A DNA stretch of 64,000 nucleotides, taken from assembly GCF_018918005.1 (NCBI RefSeq), contig NZ_JAHLPR010000022.1, forward strand, positions 30,604-94,603, written 5' to 3'. The position numbers and the translations under genes were made by a program. The stretch comes from Paenibacillus sp. MSJ-34. Its GTDB lineage: Bacteria; Bacillota; Bacilli; Paenibacillales; Paenibacillaceae. The stretch's first letter is position 1. Each line of letters begins with the position of its first letter. Shown in pieces: positions 45,161-53,903 of this stretch. The notes below the pieces were generated by a model. It was not told the origin of the DNA. It did no database searches and saw nothing but the letters and a program-made list of their open reading frames with translations.

Positions 45161-45206
45161 CGATCGGAGGATATCGAGCTTCATTGACTTTTCACCCGCA
45201 CGGTCA

Positions 45207-45236
45207 TTGATCGGAACCGCCGAATCGTGCTATGAT
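45207..45236 (+). promoter_or_regulatory. Promoter of the fifth Gfo/Idh/MocA gene
   Basis: TTGATC (45207-45212), 18-nt spacer, TATGAT (45231-45236), 48 nt before the start codon. The gene may thus be expressed separately from the lyase operon. Confidence 0.5.
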
Positions 45237-45283
45237 TTTCCCGAGATCTGGTAAAATCTAATTCATGGGAGCGGGCTGATCGT

Positions 45284-46252
45284 ATGAATGTCAACGTAGG
45301 AATAATCGGAACCGGATGGTTTGCGGGAACGCATGCCGAAATTTTGTCGCGCATGGACGGGGTGAAAGTGAGGGCGGTCTGCGGTTCCGGCATGGAGAAA
45401 GCGGAAAGATTTGCGGCGGACTGGCCGGACGCGACGGCCTTTGCGTCTGTCGAGGAAATGTTGGACCGCATCCCATTGGACGCGGTGTATATTTGCGTGC
45501 CCCCGATGGCGCACGGCAAGATCGAGCGTCTTCTAATCGAGCGGGGCATTCCTTTTTTCGTGGAAAAGCCGCTTGCGACCGATTTGGAAGTTCCGTCGCA
45601 AATTTTGGCGGAATTGCAGCGCAAACCGGTTATCACATCGGTCGGATACCATTTTCGTTATATGGAGTCGACGACGAAGGCCATTTCGCTGTTGAAGACG
45701 ATGAAAACGGGCTCCGCGCTCGGATTCTGGATGGGAGACATGCCCAAAGTTCCTTGGTGGCGCAAGCAAGAAGGATCCGGCGGCCAGTTCATCGAGCAGA
45801 CGACGCATCTCGTCGATCTGCTTCGCTATACGCTTGGTGAAATTCGCGAGGTGTACGCCGCTTACGCCAATCGCGTTATGCATGAAGCGGAAGACGGAGT
45901 GACGGTCGCCGATGTGGGGACGGTTACGTTGAAGCTGGCCAGCGGCGCAATCGCTTCGATATCCAATACATGCATCCTTCCGATGACGGAGAAGATCGGA
46001 CTGCATATTTATACGGATCGGGGCGTGCTGCAGCTCGGAATGAACAGCCTAACGGAGATCGGCAAAGATCGGACCGAGGAATGGCGTAATACGGCGAATC
46101 CTGTAGTCGCCGAGAATGAAGCGTTCATCCGCGCGGTTCGAACCGGAGATGCGAGCGGCATCCTGTCTCCCTATGAGGACGCCTTCAAGACGCAGCAAGT
46201 AACGGTCGCCGCGCTGCATTCGGCGGCGTTGGGACAGCCTGTGCCTTTGTAG
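45284..46252 (+). CDS. Gfo/Idh/MocA-family oxidoreductase
   Basis: 322 aa. NVGIIGTGWFAGTHAEILSRM is the dinucleotide site and FFVEKPLATD the EKP motif. SGGQFIEQTTHLVDLLRYTLGE holds the conserved Asp/His region, here Thr-His-Leu-Val-Asp. It is compact and apparently intact. It closes the carbohydrate island; its own promoter suggests separate control. Confidence 0.9.
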   Translation: MNVNVGIIGTGWFAGTHAEILSRMDGVKVRAVCGSGMEKAERFAADWPDATAFASVEEMLDRIPLDAVYICVPPMAHGKIERLLIERGIPFFVEKPLATDLEVPSQILAELQRKPVITSVGYHFRYMESTTKAISLLKTMKTGSALGFWMGDMPKVPWWRKQEGSGGQFIEQTTHLVDLLRYTLGEIREVYAAYANRVMHEAEDGVTVADVGTVTLKLASGAIASISNTCILPMTEKIGLHIYTDRGVLQLGMNSLTEIGKDRTEEWRNTANPVVAENEAFIRAVRTGDASGILSPYEDAFKTQQVTVAALHSAALGQPVPL

Positions 46253-46570
46253 GAGAGGCTTGCCACAACTCGCCATGAAGCTTTTATCATTGTAACGGTA
46301 AAAACTGGGGTTGTTTTGTTCTCATGGAGTGTTGTGCGAGATATACCGGTATTTTGCGGAGTCAATTTCAGTCGGGTTTGGCGAATCGGATGATCTTCAA
46401 CAGATTAGCGCCGGTTATTACCTCTCATGACCGAGTTCTGTCGATAAATCGGTAAATTAGCGCCAGATTTCGGAACTAATCCGAAATAGCGACGACCATC
46501 TTGTCAGGTGAGATGAATGTTATGATGGACGACAGCTCCTGAATGACCGGGATATCGGCAAAAGGCGATA
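46253..46570. repeat. Intergenic region with dispersed repeat, copy 3
   Basis: No gene seen. 46540-46565 (GACCGGGATATCGGCAAAAG) is an inverted-orientation arm of the repeat at 14157-14244. Two ATTAGCGCC direct repeats lie near 46405 and 46455. The remainder shows nothing recognisable. Confidence 0.5.
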
Positions 46571-46608
46571 TAAAAGAAAATGTCCGGGATCTCGCAAGTT
46601 CCCCGACA
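46571..46608 (-). terminator. Terminator of the chemoreceptor gene
   Basis: On the minus strand TGTCGGGG (46608-46601) pairs with CCCGGACA (46588-46581) with one mismatch, then TTTTCTTTTAT. Confidence 0.7.
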
Positions 46609-46616
46609 TATTTTTG

Positions 46617-47897
46617 TTACCCCACATGAAATGTCTCGATCCGCTTCTTCAAGTTAGCGGACTGTTCCCATAATTGGTCGGATGCCCCGGAGATGCCTTC
46701 CATGATCGAATTTTGCTCCTGGGTCGATGCGAACACTTCCAAAGCTCCGGCATTAATCAGAGCCGCAATATCGGATACGGAGCGCGCTTCCGCGAGTGTG
46801 CTTCGGACTTGCTCGGTTTGGACGGAAATCATGGCCGAAATGTCGGTAACGGCCTGCGCCACTTGATTGGCCTGCTCGGTCATCAAGGTCAGCGCCCGTT
46901 CCGCCGCTTCCCCATGCGTATGCTCCTTCTCGGCCAACTCCATTTGCTCCGTTATTTTCTGCACCGTATTTCCGACTTTGATTTGCATTTGATCGATAAT
47001 TTGATTAATGTTGTCGACCGCAAGCGCGCTCTGTTCCGCCAGTTTCTTCACTTCGCCCGCCACGACCGCGAAACCCCTGCCGTGTTCGCCGGCGCGCGCC
47101 GCCTCGATGGAAGCGTTCAACGCAAGCAAATTCGTTTGCGTTGCGAACTCTCCCACAACGGACGAAATCTCGCTAATTTCGTTAGCATTATGCTCCAAAT
47201 CGCGCACAACGTCAATCGATTCCCGGCTCGAGGCTGCCAGTTTGCCCATACCGCCGACCAGCGATTGAATGGTACTCGCATTGGAGTCGATGGCGTTTGC
47301 CATTTGATCGGTCAGGGCGGTCGTCTCGCTTATTTTGCGATGGATTTCTTCGGCCGCTTCCGTCATTCGCTCGACGGATCCGAACATATTGCGCGACGAT
47401 TGAGACTGCCGCTCGGCTCCGTCGGACATTTGCTCGACGGTGGAGGCAATCAATTGCACATGCGCAGTCGCCTGATGAATGGACGTTTTCAATTCGTTCA
47501 TTCTTGTATCCGTCACTCGGTAATTCGTCGATATTTCCACGATCATATGCCGTAAATTGGCGATCATCGCGTTGAAGGAAAGGCATAAAGCTCTAAGCTC
47601 GTCGTCGGAACGGCTTGGTACGATTTCAACTTGCAAATTGCCGGCCGAAGCCCGATTCGCCGCGTCCGTCAACTGCAAAAGCGGCCTGATGAACCATTTG
47701 GCGGCGATCCAGCCGAGAAAACCGGTCCAGAAAACGCCGAGCGACAACGTCAATAGTATAAACAGCCATTGCGGCATGAGGTGGGCAAACGATCGCATCA
47801 ATACGAAAATAAAAAAAGCGCTCGTTCCATAAGTAATGATCGATACGGTCGTAATTCCAAGTACGATTTTTTTCATGATGCCAAATTTGAATTTCAT
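46617..47897 (-). CDS. Methyl-accepting chemotaxis protein without a sensor domain
   Basis: 426 aa. Two transmembrane helices (about 10-30 and 40-65) are separated by only about 10 residues, so there is no extracellular ligand domain. A HAMP domain (about 65-115) and a full signalling domain follow, with the hairpin tip [38 protein letters not shown]. It may sense the membrane state, a cytoplasmic signal or a partner protein. ATG 47897 has GAGGAG about 7 nt upstream; longer in-frame extensions lack an SD. Confidence 0.9.
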   Translation of the reverse strand: MKFKFGIMKKIVLGITTVSIITYGTSAFFIFVLMRSFAHLMPQWLFILLTLSLGVFWTGFLGWIAAKWFIRPLLQLTDAANRASAGNLQVEIVPSRSDDELRALCLSFNAMIANLRHMIVEISTNYRVTDTRMNELKTSIHQATAHVQLIASTVEQMSDGAERQSQSSRNMFGSVERMTEAAEEIHRKISETTALTDQMANAIDSNASTIQSLVGGMGKLAASSRESIDVVRDLEHNANEISEISSVVGEFATQTNLLALNASIEAARAGEHGRGFAVVAGEVKKLAEQSALAVDNINQIIDQMQIKVGNTVQKITEQMELAEKEHTHGEAAERALTLMTEQANQVAQAVTDISAMISVQTEQVRSTLAEARSVSDIAALINAGALEVFASTQEQNSIMEGISGASDQLWEQSANLKKRIETFHVG

Positions 47898-48071
47898 CTG
47901 AACGCTCCTCTGATCGTTATTGCGATAGGTATTTATAATTATTATAATTGAAAATTGTAAATTGAAAAGGCAAAAAAAGGAATTTTTTGGCCGTTTACGG
48001 TAAAATCCGAAGTTGAAAAATAGGCGCAAAATCTTTAGCATGGTATATATGTGGAGAGGGGCTGGAAATCG

Positions 48072-48848
48072 ATGATTATCGATATCAAGGACGTATCATG
48101 GAAACGGGACAACAAAACGATTCTGAACGGCATGACATGGCAAGTCCGTCCCGGCGAGCATTGGAGCTTGCTGGGGCTAAACGGCTCGGGAAAAACGACG
48201 CTGCTGAATTTGGTCAACGGATACATGTGGCCCACGACGGGTGAAGTTTCCGTGTTAGGCGAAAAATTCGGCGAAGTGGATTTGCGGGAATTGCGCAAAA
48301 AAATCGGATGGGTCAGCACGTCCTTGCAGCAAAAACTGTACGGCCATCAAACGGCGGAGCATATCGTGCTAAGCGGCAAATTTGCCACGATCGGCTTGTA
48401 CGACCGAACCGACGATCAGGACCGCGGCAAGGCGTTGGAATTAATGACATTTCTCGGTTGCGAAACCCTTCTTGACCGAACATACGATACGCTGTCCCAA
48501 GGCGAACGCCAGAAAGTGTTAATCGCCCGGGCCTTGATGGCCGAGCCGAAATTGCTTATTTTGGACGAGCCGTGCACGGGTCTCGATATTTTTTCCAGAG
48601 AACAATTGCTGCAAATGATCGAACGGATTACGGAACAGCCGGACGGGCCGACTTTAATTTATGTTACCCATCATATCGAAGAGATTGTGCCGTGCTTCAC
48701 CCATACTCTTCTTATCAAAAAGGGAGAAATCTATAATTCGGGCGCGACGGCAGACATGTTGACCTCCGCAACGTTAAGTTCGTTTTTCGGCGCTCCGATC
48801 GAGGTGCAGCGCCGCGGCGGACGAATGTGGCTTATGCTTGGCGAATGA
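48072..48848 (+). CDS. ABC transporter ATPase, YlmA-like
   Basis: 258 aa single ATPase: Walker [11 protein letters not shown]-loop followed by WVSTSLQQ, signature LSQGERQK, Walker [13 protein letters not shown] and switch His in VTHHIEEI. This resembles YlmA/YkoD-like or iron-type ATPases. No permease gene is adjacent, so the membrane partner is unknown. ATG 48072 has GGAGAGGGG about 10 nt upstream; GTG 48051 is the alternative. It is divergent from the chemoreceptor gene. Confidence 0.87.
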   Translation: MIIDIKDVSWKRDNKTILNGMTWQVRPGEHWSLLGLNGSGKTTLLNLVNGYMWPTTGEVSVLGEKFGEVDLRELRKKIGWVSTSLQQKLYGHQTAEHIVLSGKFATIGLYDRTDDQDRGKALELMTFLGCETLLDRTYDTLSQGERQKVLIARALMAEPKLLILDEPCTGLDIFSREQLLQMIERITEQPDGPTLIYVTHHIEEIVPCFTHTLLIKKGEIYNSGATADMLTSATLSSFFGAPIEVQRRGGRMWLMLGE

Positions 48849-48972
48849 AGGGTATGCGACGGCAATCGATAGAACATCCTATTCCTATAAGAGGCAGTTC
48901 AAAAAGTCAGTTGACCTTTTGAACACGCATTATAACGAATAAGAAATATAATGGAAGGGAGTTCGTCGATTC

Positions 48973-49785
48973 GTGCATTACCGTACAAAACTGCGGTCGG
49001 CGGCGTTCGCCGCCGTAACCTGCGGGGCGCTGCTATGGACTTGGGGCGGGACGGCAACGGCTGTGTCCCCGATGGCCGCCGTGCCGCGCAATCTATCGAA
49101 CGCGCAAGTATTGTTGACAACCGAAACGGATGTAACGGGGGATCGGGTAAAGGATAAAATTTGGCTGCTGGGCGAGCGATCGGGCGAATCGAATAAAGCG
49201 TTGTACCACAACCTTTATCTTGTGGTGGAGGATGCGAAAGCGCCGGAGTCGAACGGGGAAAACGAGGCTATCATATCGGTGCGGGGCGGTTATGTGCCGA
49301 AAATGAAGTTATGCGACTTCAACGGCGACCGGGTTACCGACATATTAGTATCGGTAAGGACGGACGAAAAAACGGGCGCGTCGGATTACTACATCTACTC
49401 GTTTAAGGACAATAAGCCGGTAACCGTACCGGCTCCGCCCGTTATTCAGGTGTCGGGTCGATTCGCGGACAACTACAAGGCGGAATTGACGGTGGACGGC
49501 CGTCAAACCTTCACGGTGGATTTGCGGGGCCGCAAAACGTTGTACGATCAAATGGGCGTGTACCGGGACGGCAGCCTTGAACGGCAAGTGGCGGTCATGC
49601 CGGGTCCGTACAGCATGTTGAGTCCGACCGATATCGATCAAAACGGATCGTGCGAGCTGCACGGCGTTCAGCGGATCGGCGGTGTGTCGGAGCTCGATAC
49701 GATCGCTTTCATTCAATCGATCTGGTCATGGGATAACGGACAATGGAGGCTCGTGAAGGTCGACGCCCGCCAGGCGGCCGGGTAA
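48973..49785 (+). CDS. Secreted protein with FG-GAP/VCBS-like repeats
   Basis: 270 aa of unknown function. Signal peptide (1-30), then three short Asp-rich repeats of the FG-GAP/VCBS type: TDVTGDRVKDKIWLLG, CDFNGDRVTDILVSV and TDIDQNGSCELHGVQ. Such repeats bind calcium in beta-propeller blades, but three are too few for a full propeller. GTG 48973 has GGAAGGGAG 10 nt upstream. It precedes the asparaginase gene by 21 nt and may be co-transcribed with it. Confidence 0.75.
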   Translation: MHYRTKLRSAAFAAVTCGALLWTWGGTATAVSPMAAVPRNLSNAQVLLTTETDVTGDRVKDKIWLLGERSGESNKALYHNLYLVVEDAKAPESNGENEAIISVRGGYVPKMKLCDFNGDRVTDILVSVRTDEKTGASDYYIYSFKDNKPVTVPAPPVIQVSGRFADNYKAELTVDGRQTFTVDLRGRKTLYDQMGVYRDGSLERQVAVMPGPYSMLSPTDIDQNGSCELHGVQRIGGVSELDTIAFIQSIWSWDNGQWRLVKVDARQAAG

Positions 49786-49806
49786 AGGGGATAAGGAGTT
49801 GACAGG

Positions 49807-50814
49807 GTGGAACAAATATTGGTGGAAGAATATCGCGGCCCGATTGTAGAATGCGTCCACAGAGGACATATTTGCGGCGTCGGGCTCGACGGCGCTTTGC
49901 GTTATCAGTTAGGCGATGCGGACTATGTCGCCTATTTGCGTTCCGCGGGCAAGCCGTTTCAGGCGATACCCGCAATCAAGCGCGGGATCGTCGAAGCTTT
50001 TGAATGGGACGAACGCGCGATCGCGCTTATGACGTCGTCCCATCGCGGCGAGCCGTTTCATGTGGAGACGCTCGAGGGGATGGCAAGCAAGGCCGGTCTC
50101 GACGAAGAGCGGTTAGTATGTTTGCCGGCCTATCCTTTACACTCGGGTGCGCGCGAACGGCTCATTCGCGACCAAGGCGCCAAACGGCGATTGTATCATA
50201 ATTGTGCGGGCAAGCATTTCGGCGCGCTCGCCCTCTGCAAGTTATTACAATATCCGATAGACAATTATTGCGATCCCGGGCATCCTGTGCAACAAGAAAT
50301 TTTACGTACATTATCCGACATGGCCGATTGCCCGGTCGAACGGATGGGAGCGGGAACGGACGGCTGCGGATTTCCCGTGTACGCTATGCCCCTCAAACAT
50401 TTGGCATACGCCTATCTTAAATTGGCCTGTCCCGAGACGATTGCCGACGCCGAGACGCGCGAAGCGGTCGTGCGCATTACGAAAGCGATGCATGCGTATC
50501 CGGAATTGGTCGGCGGAACGGGGCGGATCGATTCGACGCTGCTCGAGGATCCGAATATTATCGCCAAAGGCGGATTTAAAGGCATATTCGGCTTCAGTCT
50601 TCGCAACGAACGGCTCGGATTCGCGTTTAAAGTGCTGGACGGCTCGGACGAAGAGGCGGCCCGTATCGCGGTGTCGATATTGGAACAGATTCAGTATGCA
50701 AATAAGAGCACGATCGAGCGCATTTACGAACGGTTTCCGCCGGAAATACGCAACGATGCCGGGGACGCGGTAGGAATTAGCAAAGCCGCCTTCCGCTTGG
50801 CGCGGATCGACTAG
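49807..50814 (+). CDS. Asparaginase II-family protein (thermolabile L-asparaginase type)
   Basis: 335 aa, matching the Asparaginase_II family (unrelated to the classical E. coli enzymes). Conserved blocks are RGPIVECVHRGH, YLRSAGKPFQAIP, MTSSHRGEPFHVE, HNCAGKHFGAL, GTDGCGFPVYAMPL and GTGRIDSTLL. It should hydrolyse L-asparagine to aspartate and ammonia. GTG 49807 has AAGGAG 7 nt upstream. A strong terminator follows. Confidence 0.92.
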   Translation: MEQILVEEYRGPIVECVHRGHICGVGLDGALRYQLGDADYVAYLRSAGKPFQAIPAIKRGIVEAFEWDERAIALMTSSHRGEPFHVETLEGMASKAGLDEERLVCLPAYPLHSGARERLIRDQGAKRRLYHNCAGKHFGALALCKLLQYPIDNYCDPGHPVQQEILRTLSDMADCPVERMGAGTDGCGFPVYAMPLKHLAYAYLKLACPETIADAETREAVVRITKAMHAYPELVGGTGRIDSTLLEDPNIIAKGGFKGIFGFSLRNERLGFAFKVLDGSDEEAARIAVSILEQIQYANKSTIERIYERFPPEIRNDAGDAVGISKAAFRLARID

Positions 50815-50826
50815 GACTTATAACGA

Positions 50827-50885
50827 CAAGCCGCATCCCCGTTTTCGCGCTCGCGACGTACGGTGGGATGCGGCTTGCTTCTTTT
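50827..50885 (+). terminator. Strong terminator after the asparaginase gene
   Basis: CAAGCCGCATCCC (50827-50839) pairs with GGGATGCGGCTTG (50865-50877), then CTTCTTTTTG. It may also serve the convergent DUF1128 gene. Confidence 0.85.
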
Positions 50886-50892
50886 TGTATGA

Positions 50893-51126
50893 TTACTCTT
50901 TGCGCAGCTTGCCGAGCTCGGATACGAGCGCTTCGACTTCGCTAATGCTGAAGTTCGATTTGCTGTTTACGATTTCGTACAATTCCTGAATTTCCTCGTA
51001 CTGTTCGGTCGAAAAAGCCGATGCTTGCATGGCGGCGGCCGTAGCCATTTTTAATTTCGATTTGATCGTTTCAATCATATACTCTACGTTTTCTTGCGTC
51101 GGTTTCGTTAAATCCAAACGAATCAT
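50893..51126 (-). CDS. DUF1128 family protein, YfkK-like
   Basis: 77-residue cytoplasmic protein of unknown function, conserved in Bacillaceae and Paenibacillaceae. The family pattern is clear: TQENVEYMIETIKSKLKMAT at the N-terminus, FSTEQYEEIQELYEIV in the middle and FSISEVEALVSELGKLRK at the end. ATG 51126 gives a length closest to relatives (about 73-77 aa); TTG 51138 is the alternative. GGAAGGG directly abuts the ATG. Confidence 0.88.
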   Translation of the reverse strand: MIRLDLTKPTQENVEYMIETIKSKLKMATAAAMQASAFSTEQYEEIQELYEIVNSKSNFSISEVEALVSELGKLRKE

Positions 51127-51265
51127 CCCTTCCGTCAATCTGCTTCACATTCATTATCATACTTGTCCTTATGTATTGTAACACGATTCCCGGCAAATGC
51201 CTTGCACTTTATTTTTCGGGTAAGGTACAATCGAATCATCATTCGCATGAGGGGAGCGTAAAACC

Positions 51266-51811
51266 GTGTCGTTGCCATCATCCCGGACGGAAGGCGTGAA
51301 GCCGCCGTCCCGCCGCAAACTGTCCGCCGCCGGGCTTGCCGGCTTTTTCCGACATATTGCCGGCTTTCATCGCCGCGAAGACATCGTATTCGTCTGTATC
51401 GGAACCGACCGTTCTACGGGCGACGCGTTGGGGCCGCTGGTCGGCACCTATTTGGAGCAGCGCGGATTCCCGCATGTGATCGGAACGCTTGCGAGCCCTT
51501 GCGATGCATCCAATTTGGAGGATCGGCTGAGCGCGATCCCGACAGGCAAGGTGACGATCGCCGTGGACGCTTGCCTCGGCCATCCGTCCTCGGTCGGCAG
51601 CTTTCTCGTTTCCGAAGAGCCCCTTCGCCCCGCAGAATCGGTGGGAGGGAACTTGCCTGCCGTCGGCCGGTACAGCGTGGCTGGCGTCGTCAACGCAAAC
51701 GGACCGAAAGCCTACTGGACGCTGCAAGCGACATCGCTCTATCATGTCATGCAAATGGCGGAGCAAATCGCCGATGCGGCTAAGGACGGTTTCGAAGTGG
51801 AAAAATTGTGA
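51266..51811 (+). CDS. yyaC: Spore protein YyaC-like (putative sporulation protease)
   Basis: 181 aa with the YyaC fold related to GPR and hydrogenase-maturation proteases. Conserved blocks are FVCIGTDRSTGDALGPLVG, HVIGTLASPCDASNL, AVDACLG and VGGNLPAVGRYSVAGVVN. It marks an endospore-forming lineage. GTG 51266 has GAGGGGAG upstream. The exact target in the spore is not established. Confidence 0.92.
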   Translation: MSLPSSRTEGVKPPSRRKLSAAGLAGFFRHIAGFHRREDIVFVCIGTDRSTGDALGPLVGTYLEQRGFPHVIGTLASPCDASNLEDRLSAIPTGKVTIAVDACLGHPSSVGSFLVSEEPLRPAESVGGNLPAVGRYSVAGVVNANGPKAYWTLQATSLYHVMQMAEQIADAAKDGFEVEKL

Positions 51812-51820
51812 AAAAATTCA

Positions 51821-51849
51821 TTGTATTCCTTCCGAACATCCGATAAAAT
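51821..51849 (+). promoter_or_regulatory. Promoter of the antisense RNA
   Basis: TTGTAT (51821-51826), 17-nt spacer, TAAAAT (51844-51849), reading towards the 3' end of the small toxin gene. Predicted start about 51856. Confidence 0.6.
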
Positions 51850-51876
51850 AAAAAGCGGAGTGAGAAACTCACTCCG
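51850..51876 (-). terminator. Terminator of the toxin mRNA
   Basis: On the minus strand CGGAGTGAG, a 3-nt loop and CTCACTCCG (51876-51856) form a perfect 9-bp stem followed by CTTTTTATTTT. This places the 3' end of the toxin message about 85 nt after its stop codon. Confidence 0.8.
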
Positions 51877-51947
51877 ATACTAGACAACCAAAGCGAACAT
51901 ACACCATACTTAATCCGCTCCTTCCCCACAGGCGCGGATTATTTTTT
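51856..51947 (+). ncRNA. Predicted antisense RNA, type I antitoxin
   Basis: A transcript of about 92 nt is bounded by the promoter at 51821-51849 and a terminator whose stem is TAATCCGC (51911-51918) and GCGGATTA (51934-51941) with TTTTTT (51942-51947). It is fully complementary to the 3' untranslated region and last codon of the toxin message. This is the arrangement of RatA with TxpA and SR4 with BsrG in Bacillus, where pairing at the 3' ends triggers RNase III cleavage. It starts with its own 9-bp hairpin. Predicted from sequence only. Confidence 0.65.
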
Positions 51948-52034
51948 GCCGTCGCGGTCGATCAGCCGAACAATGAGCTGAATGAGCGCAATAATGAACA
52001 TGCTCGAGGCAAAAAAAACTTGGAACAGTTCCAT
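51939..52034 (-). CDS. Small hydrophobic holin-like toxin, TxpA/Fst-like
   Basis: 31 aa, one transmembrane helix (residues about 5-24, FFASSMFIIALIQLIVRLI) with a charged tail RDGKK: the classic layout of TxpA/BsrG/Fst-type membrane toxins. The SD is extended and near-perfect (GAGGAGGTGA, spacing about 6), typical of toxins whose translation is held back by mRNA structure. The leader contains ATTTTTCAT and ATGAAAAAT arms (52054-52073) that could fold near the ribosome site. A terminator and a convergent antisense RNA lie at its 3' end. Confidence 0.78.
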   Translation of the reverse strand: MELFQVFFASSMFIIALIQLIVRLIDRDGKK

Positions 52035-52340
52035 CACTATCACCTCCTCACATTTTTCATTCATGAAAAATATTGCGGAAGCGTTGCAGCATCGTTTGCC
52101 GGAAATCGGATTTTTGCGTTTCTGCGTGCAGCAAGTGACGAATTGTAGCGCCTATACTTTATTCTATGTTTTCGATGCGATCACTAGACGAAACCTATGC
52201 ATGAAAATGAAAAAAATTACTCGATTCGAGCCGAATTTGGAACGACAACGCCGAATCGGAGGATTTTTCCTTATGTTTTTGATATCCTAATAAATATAGA
52301 AACGAAGTTTGGACCGAAAAAGGAAAGGCGGTTGCATAAT
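52035..52340. other. Leader and intergenic region between toxin and hydrolase genes
   Basis: Contains the toxin SD, the ATTTTTCAT/ATGAAAAAT inverted repeat (52054-52073), an A-rich stretch near 52200 and the upstream region of the hydrolase gene. I could not place a convincing promoter for either gene; no further gene seen. Confidence 0.5.
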
Positions 52341-53159
52341 ATGGAGTATTTTCAGGACGAATCGGGCCGAAAAATAGCCTATATCGACCAAGGCAGCGGA
52401 CTGCCGATCGTACTGCTGCATGGATTTTGCGGAAGTTCTTCCTACTGGAGCGAAGCGTTGCCGCTGCTTGCGCGGTCATACCGTGTCATTGCCCCGGATT
52501 TGCGCGGCCACGGAGCGTCGTTTGCTCCGGAAGGCCCATATACGATCGAGGAGATGGCGGATGACATCGCCGCTCTGCTGGATCATTTGCGCGTGGAGCG
52601 TGCGGTGCCGTTCGGCCACTCGCTGGGCGGATACATCGCGCTTGCGTTAGCCGAGCGGCATCCCGGGCGATTGCGCGGCTTCTCGCTTGTCCATTCCACC
52701 GCTTATCCGGACGGAGAGCAGGCGAAGGAAAATCGGCTGAAGGCCGTTCGGACGATACGGACGGATGGAATCGGCGCGTTCGTAGACGGGCTCGTTCCCA
52801 AGCTGTTCGCGCCGGAACATGTCGATTCCATGGCCGACCGGGTCCTTCGCGCGAAGGGGATCGGGTATGCGACGCCGCCGCAAGGGGCGATAGGCGCGAG
52901 CCTCGCGATGCGCGAGCGCCCCGACCGCAATCGCGTATTGGCGGAACTGGAGCTCCCGATATTGCTCGTGGCGGGCGAGCGCGATCAGATCGTTCCTCCG
53001 GAACGAACGTTTACGGCTGCAGGGCCTAATGTGTCGCAGGCGACGATTTCGGGCGCCGGCCATATGAGCATGATGGAGGCGCCGGACGCGCTCGTGTCCG
53101 TCATGGCCGTGTATTTGGACGCCATCAAGGAAGAGAGAGGCTCCGCTCCCGAATCGTAA
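52341..53159 (+). CDS. Alpha/beta-fold hydrolase
   Basis: 272 aa. Oxyanion region LLHGFCGSSSYW, nucleophile elbow GHSLGG, acid in VAGERDQIVPPE and catalytic His in GAGHMSMMEAP, so the Ser-Asp-His triad is complete. The N-terminus DESGRKIAYIDQGSGLPIVLL is typical of carboxylesterase, lactonase or haloperoxidase-like members. The substrate is unknown. ATG 52341 has AGGAAAGGCGG about 9 nt upstream; a longer in-frame extension to 52197 lacks an SD. Confidence 0.88.
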   Translation: MEYFQDESGRKIAYIDQGSGLPIVLLHGFCGSSSYWSEALPLLARSYRVIAPDLRGHGASFAPEGPYTIEEMADDIAALLDHLRVERAVPFGHSLGGYIALALAERHPGRLRGFSLVHSTAYPDGEQAKENRLKAVRTIRTDGIGAFVDGLVPKLFAPEHVDSMADRVLRAKGIGYATPPQGAIGASLAMRERPDRNRVLAELELPILLVAGERDQIVPPERTFTAAGPNVSQATISGAGHMSMMEAPDALVSVMAVYLDAIKEERGSAPES

Positions 53160-53209
53160 CCGTGCTATGTTGGCGCCCCTATTAACGAGGATGAGGAGGT
53201 AGACGCACT

Positions 53210-53863
53210 ATGTATACCCGCGATTATATTATGCGCATGATCGAACAAATGGCGCAGTTTATCGGGCGCGTATCGGCTTTAAGAAGAGAAAATAAACATA
53301 CGGAAGCGCTATGGGAGATCGACGAGCAATATTTGCGGCTGTTCCGCCTGAACGGCAGGCTGGCGCGATCCATGCCCCCCGAAGATCTGATCGGAATGTT
53401 TACGACTAACGGCGTTCCGGAAACCGAGCAATTGCAATGTATCGCCGCCTTGTTGAAGGAGGAAGGGGAGATCTACCGGGAAATGGGCAAGATGGAGGAA
53501 AGCGTCCCGCGCCAGGTCAAAGCGCTGCATCTGTTCGTCTATAGCGCCCTTCACGGCGCGGACGCCAAATTATTCCCCACGAATAAGGAAATCGAGCGCC
53601 TTGTTGCGGAACTGCGCATGTACTTGCTGCCTGCGCAGGTGCAGCGATTGTTGCTGGCCTATTACGAGCAGCGGGGACAGTTTGCCAAAGCGGAGGATAT
53701 CCTGTTCGAATTGCTGGATCGAAAGGAAGATGTGGCGGAAGCGGGGTTAACCTTCTACGAACGGCTGTTGTCGCGTGACGACGATGAACTGGAACGGGGC
53801 GGTTTGCCGCGCGGCGAAGTGGAGATGGGACTGAACCAATTTCGCCAATATATAAAGGCTTAA
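53210..53863 (+). CDS. DUF6483-like helical repeat protein
   Basis: 217 aa, cytoplasmic and largely helical. It opens YTRDYIMRMIEQMAQFIGRV, followed by TPR-like helices (EALWEIDEQYLRLFRL, LYYEQRGQFAKAEDILFELL-type). It resembles the uncharacterised family found in many Paenibacillus and Clostridium genomes. SD GAGGAGG upstream of ATG 53210. The stop codon lies within the stem of the downstream hairpin. Confidence 0.75.
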   Translation: MYTRDYIMRMIEQMAQFIGRVSALRRENKHTEALWEIDEQYLRLFRLNGRLARSMPPEDLIGMFTTNGVPETEQLQCIAALLKEEGEIYREMGKMEESVPRQVKALHLFVYSALHGADAKLFPTNKEIERLVAELRMYLLPAQVQRLLLAYYEQRGQFAKAEDILFELLDRKEDVAEAGLTFYERLLSRDDDELERGGLPRGEVEMGLNQFRQYIKA

Positions 53864-53887
53864 CCTTGCTTAAGCAGGTTAAGCCTT
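53855..53887. terminator. Hairpin overlapping the DUF6483 stop codon
   Basis: AAGGCTTAACCT (53855-53866) pairs with AGGTTAAGCCTT (53876-53887), with the stop TAA inside the left arm. The T-tract is poor, but it lies between convergent genes. Confidence 0.6.
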
Positions 53888-53903
53888 ATCCTTTATGTTT
53901 CGG

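Noticed and set aside
51840..52034. Interpretation of the toxin locus as just a DUF1128/YyaC terminator region
   Set aside because: Two separate opposed terminators, an SD-led hydrophobic frame and a matching opposed promoter are more than a simple terminator needs.
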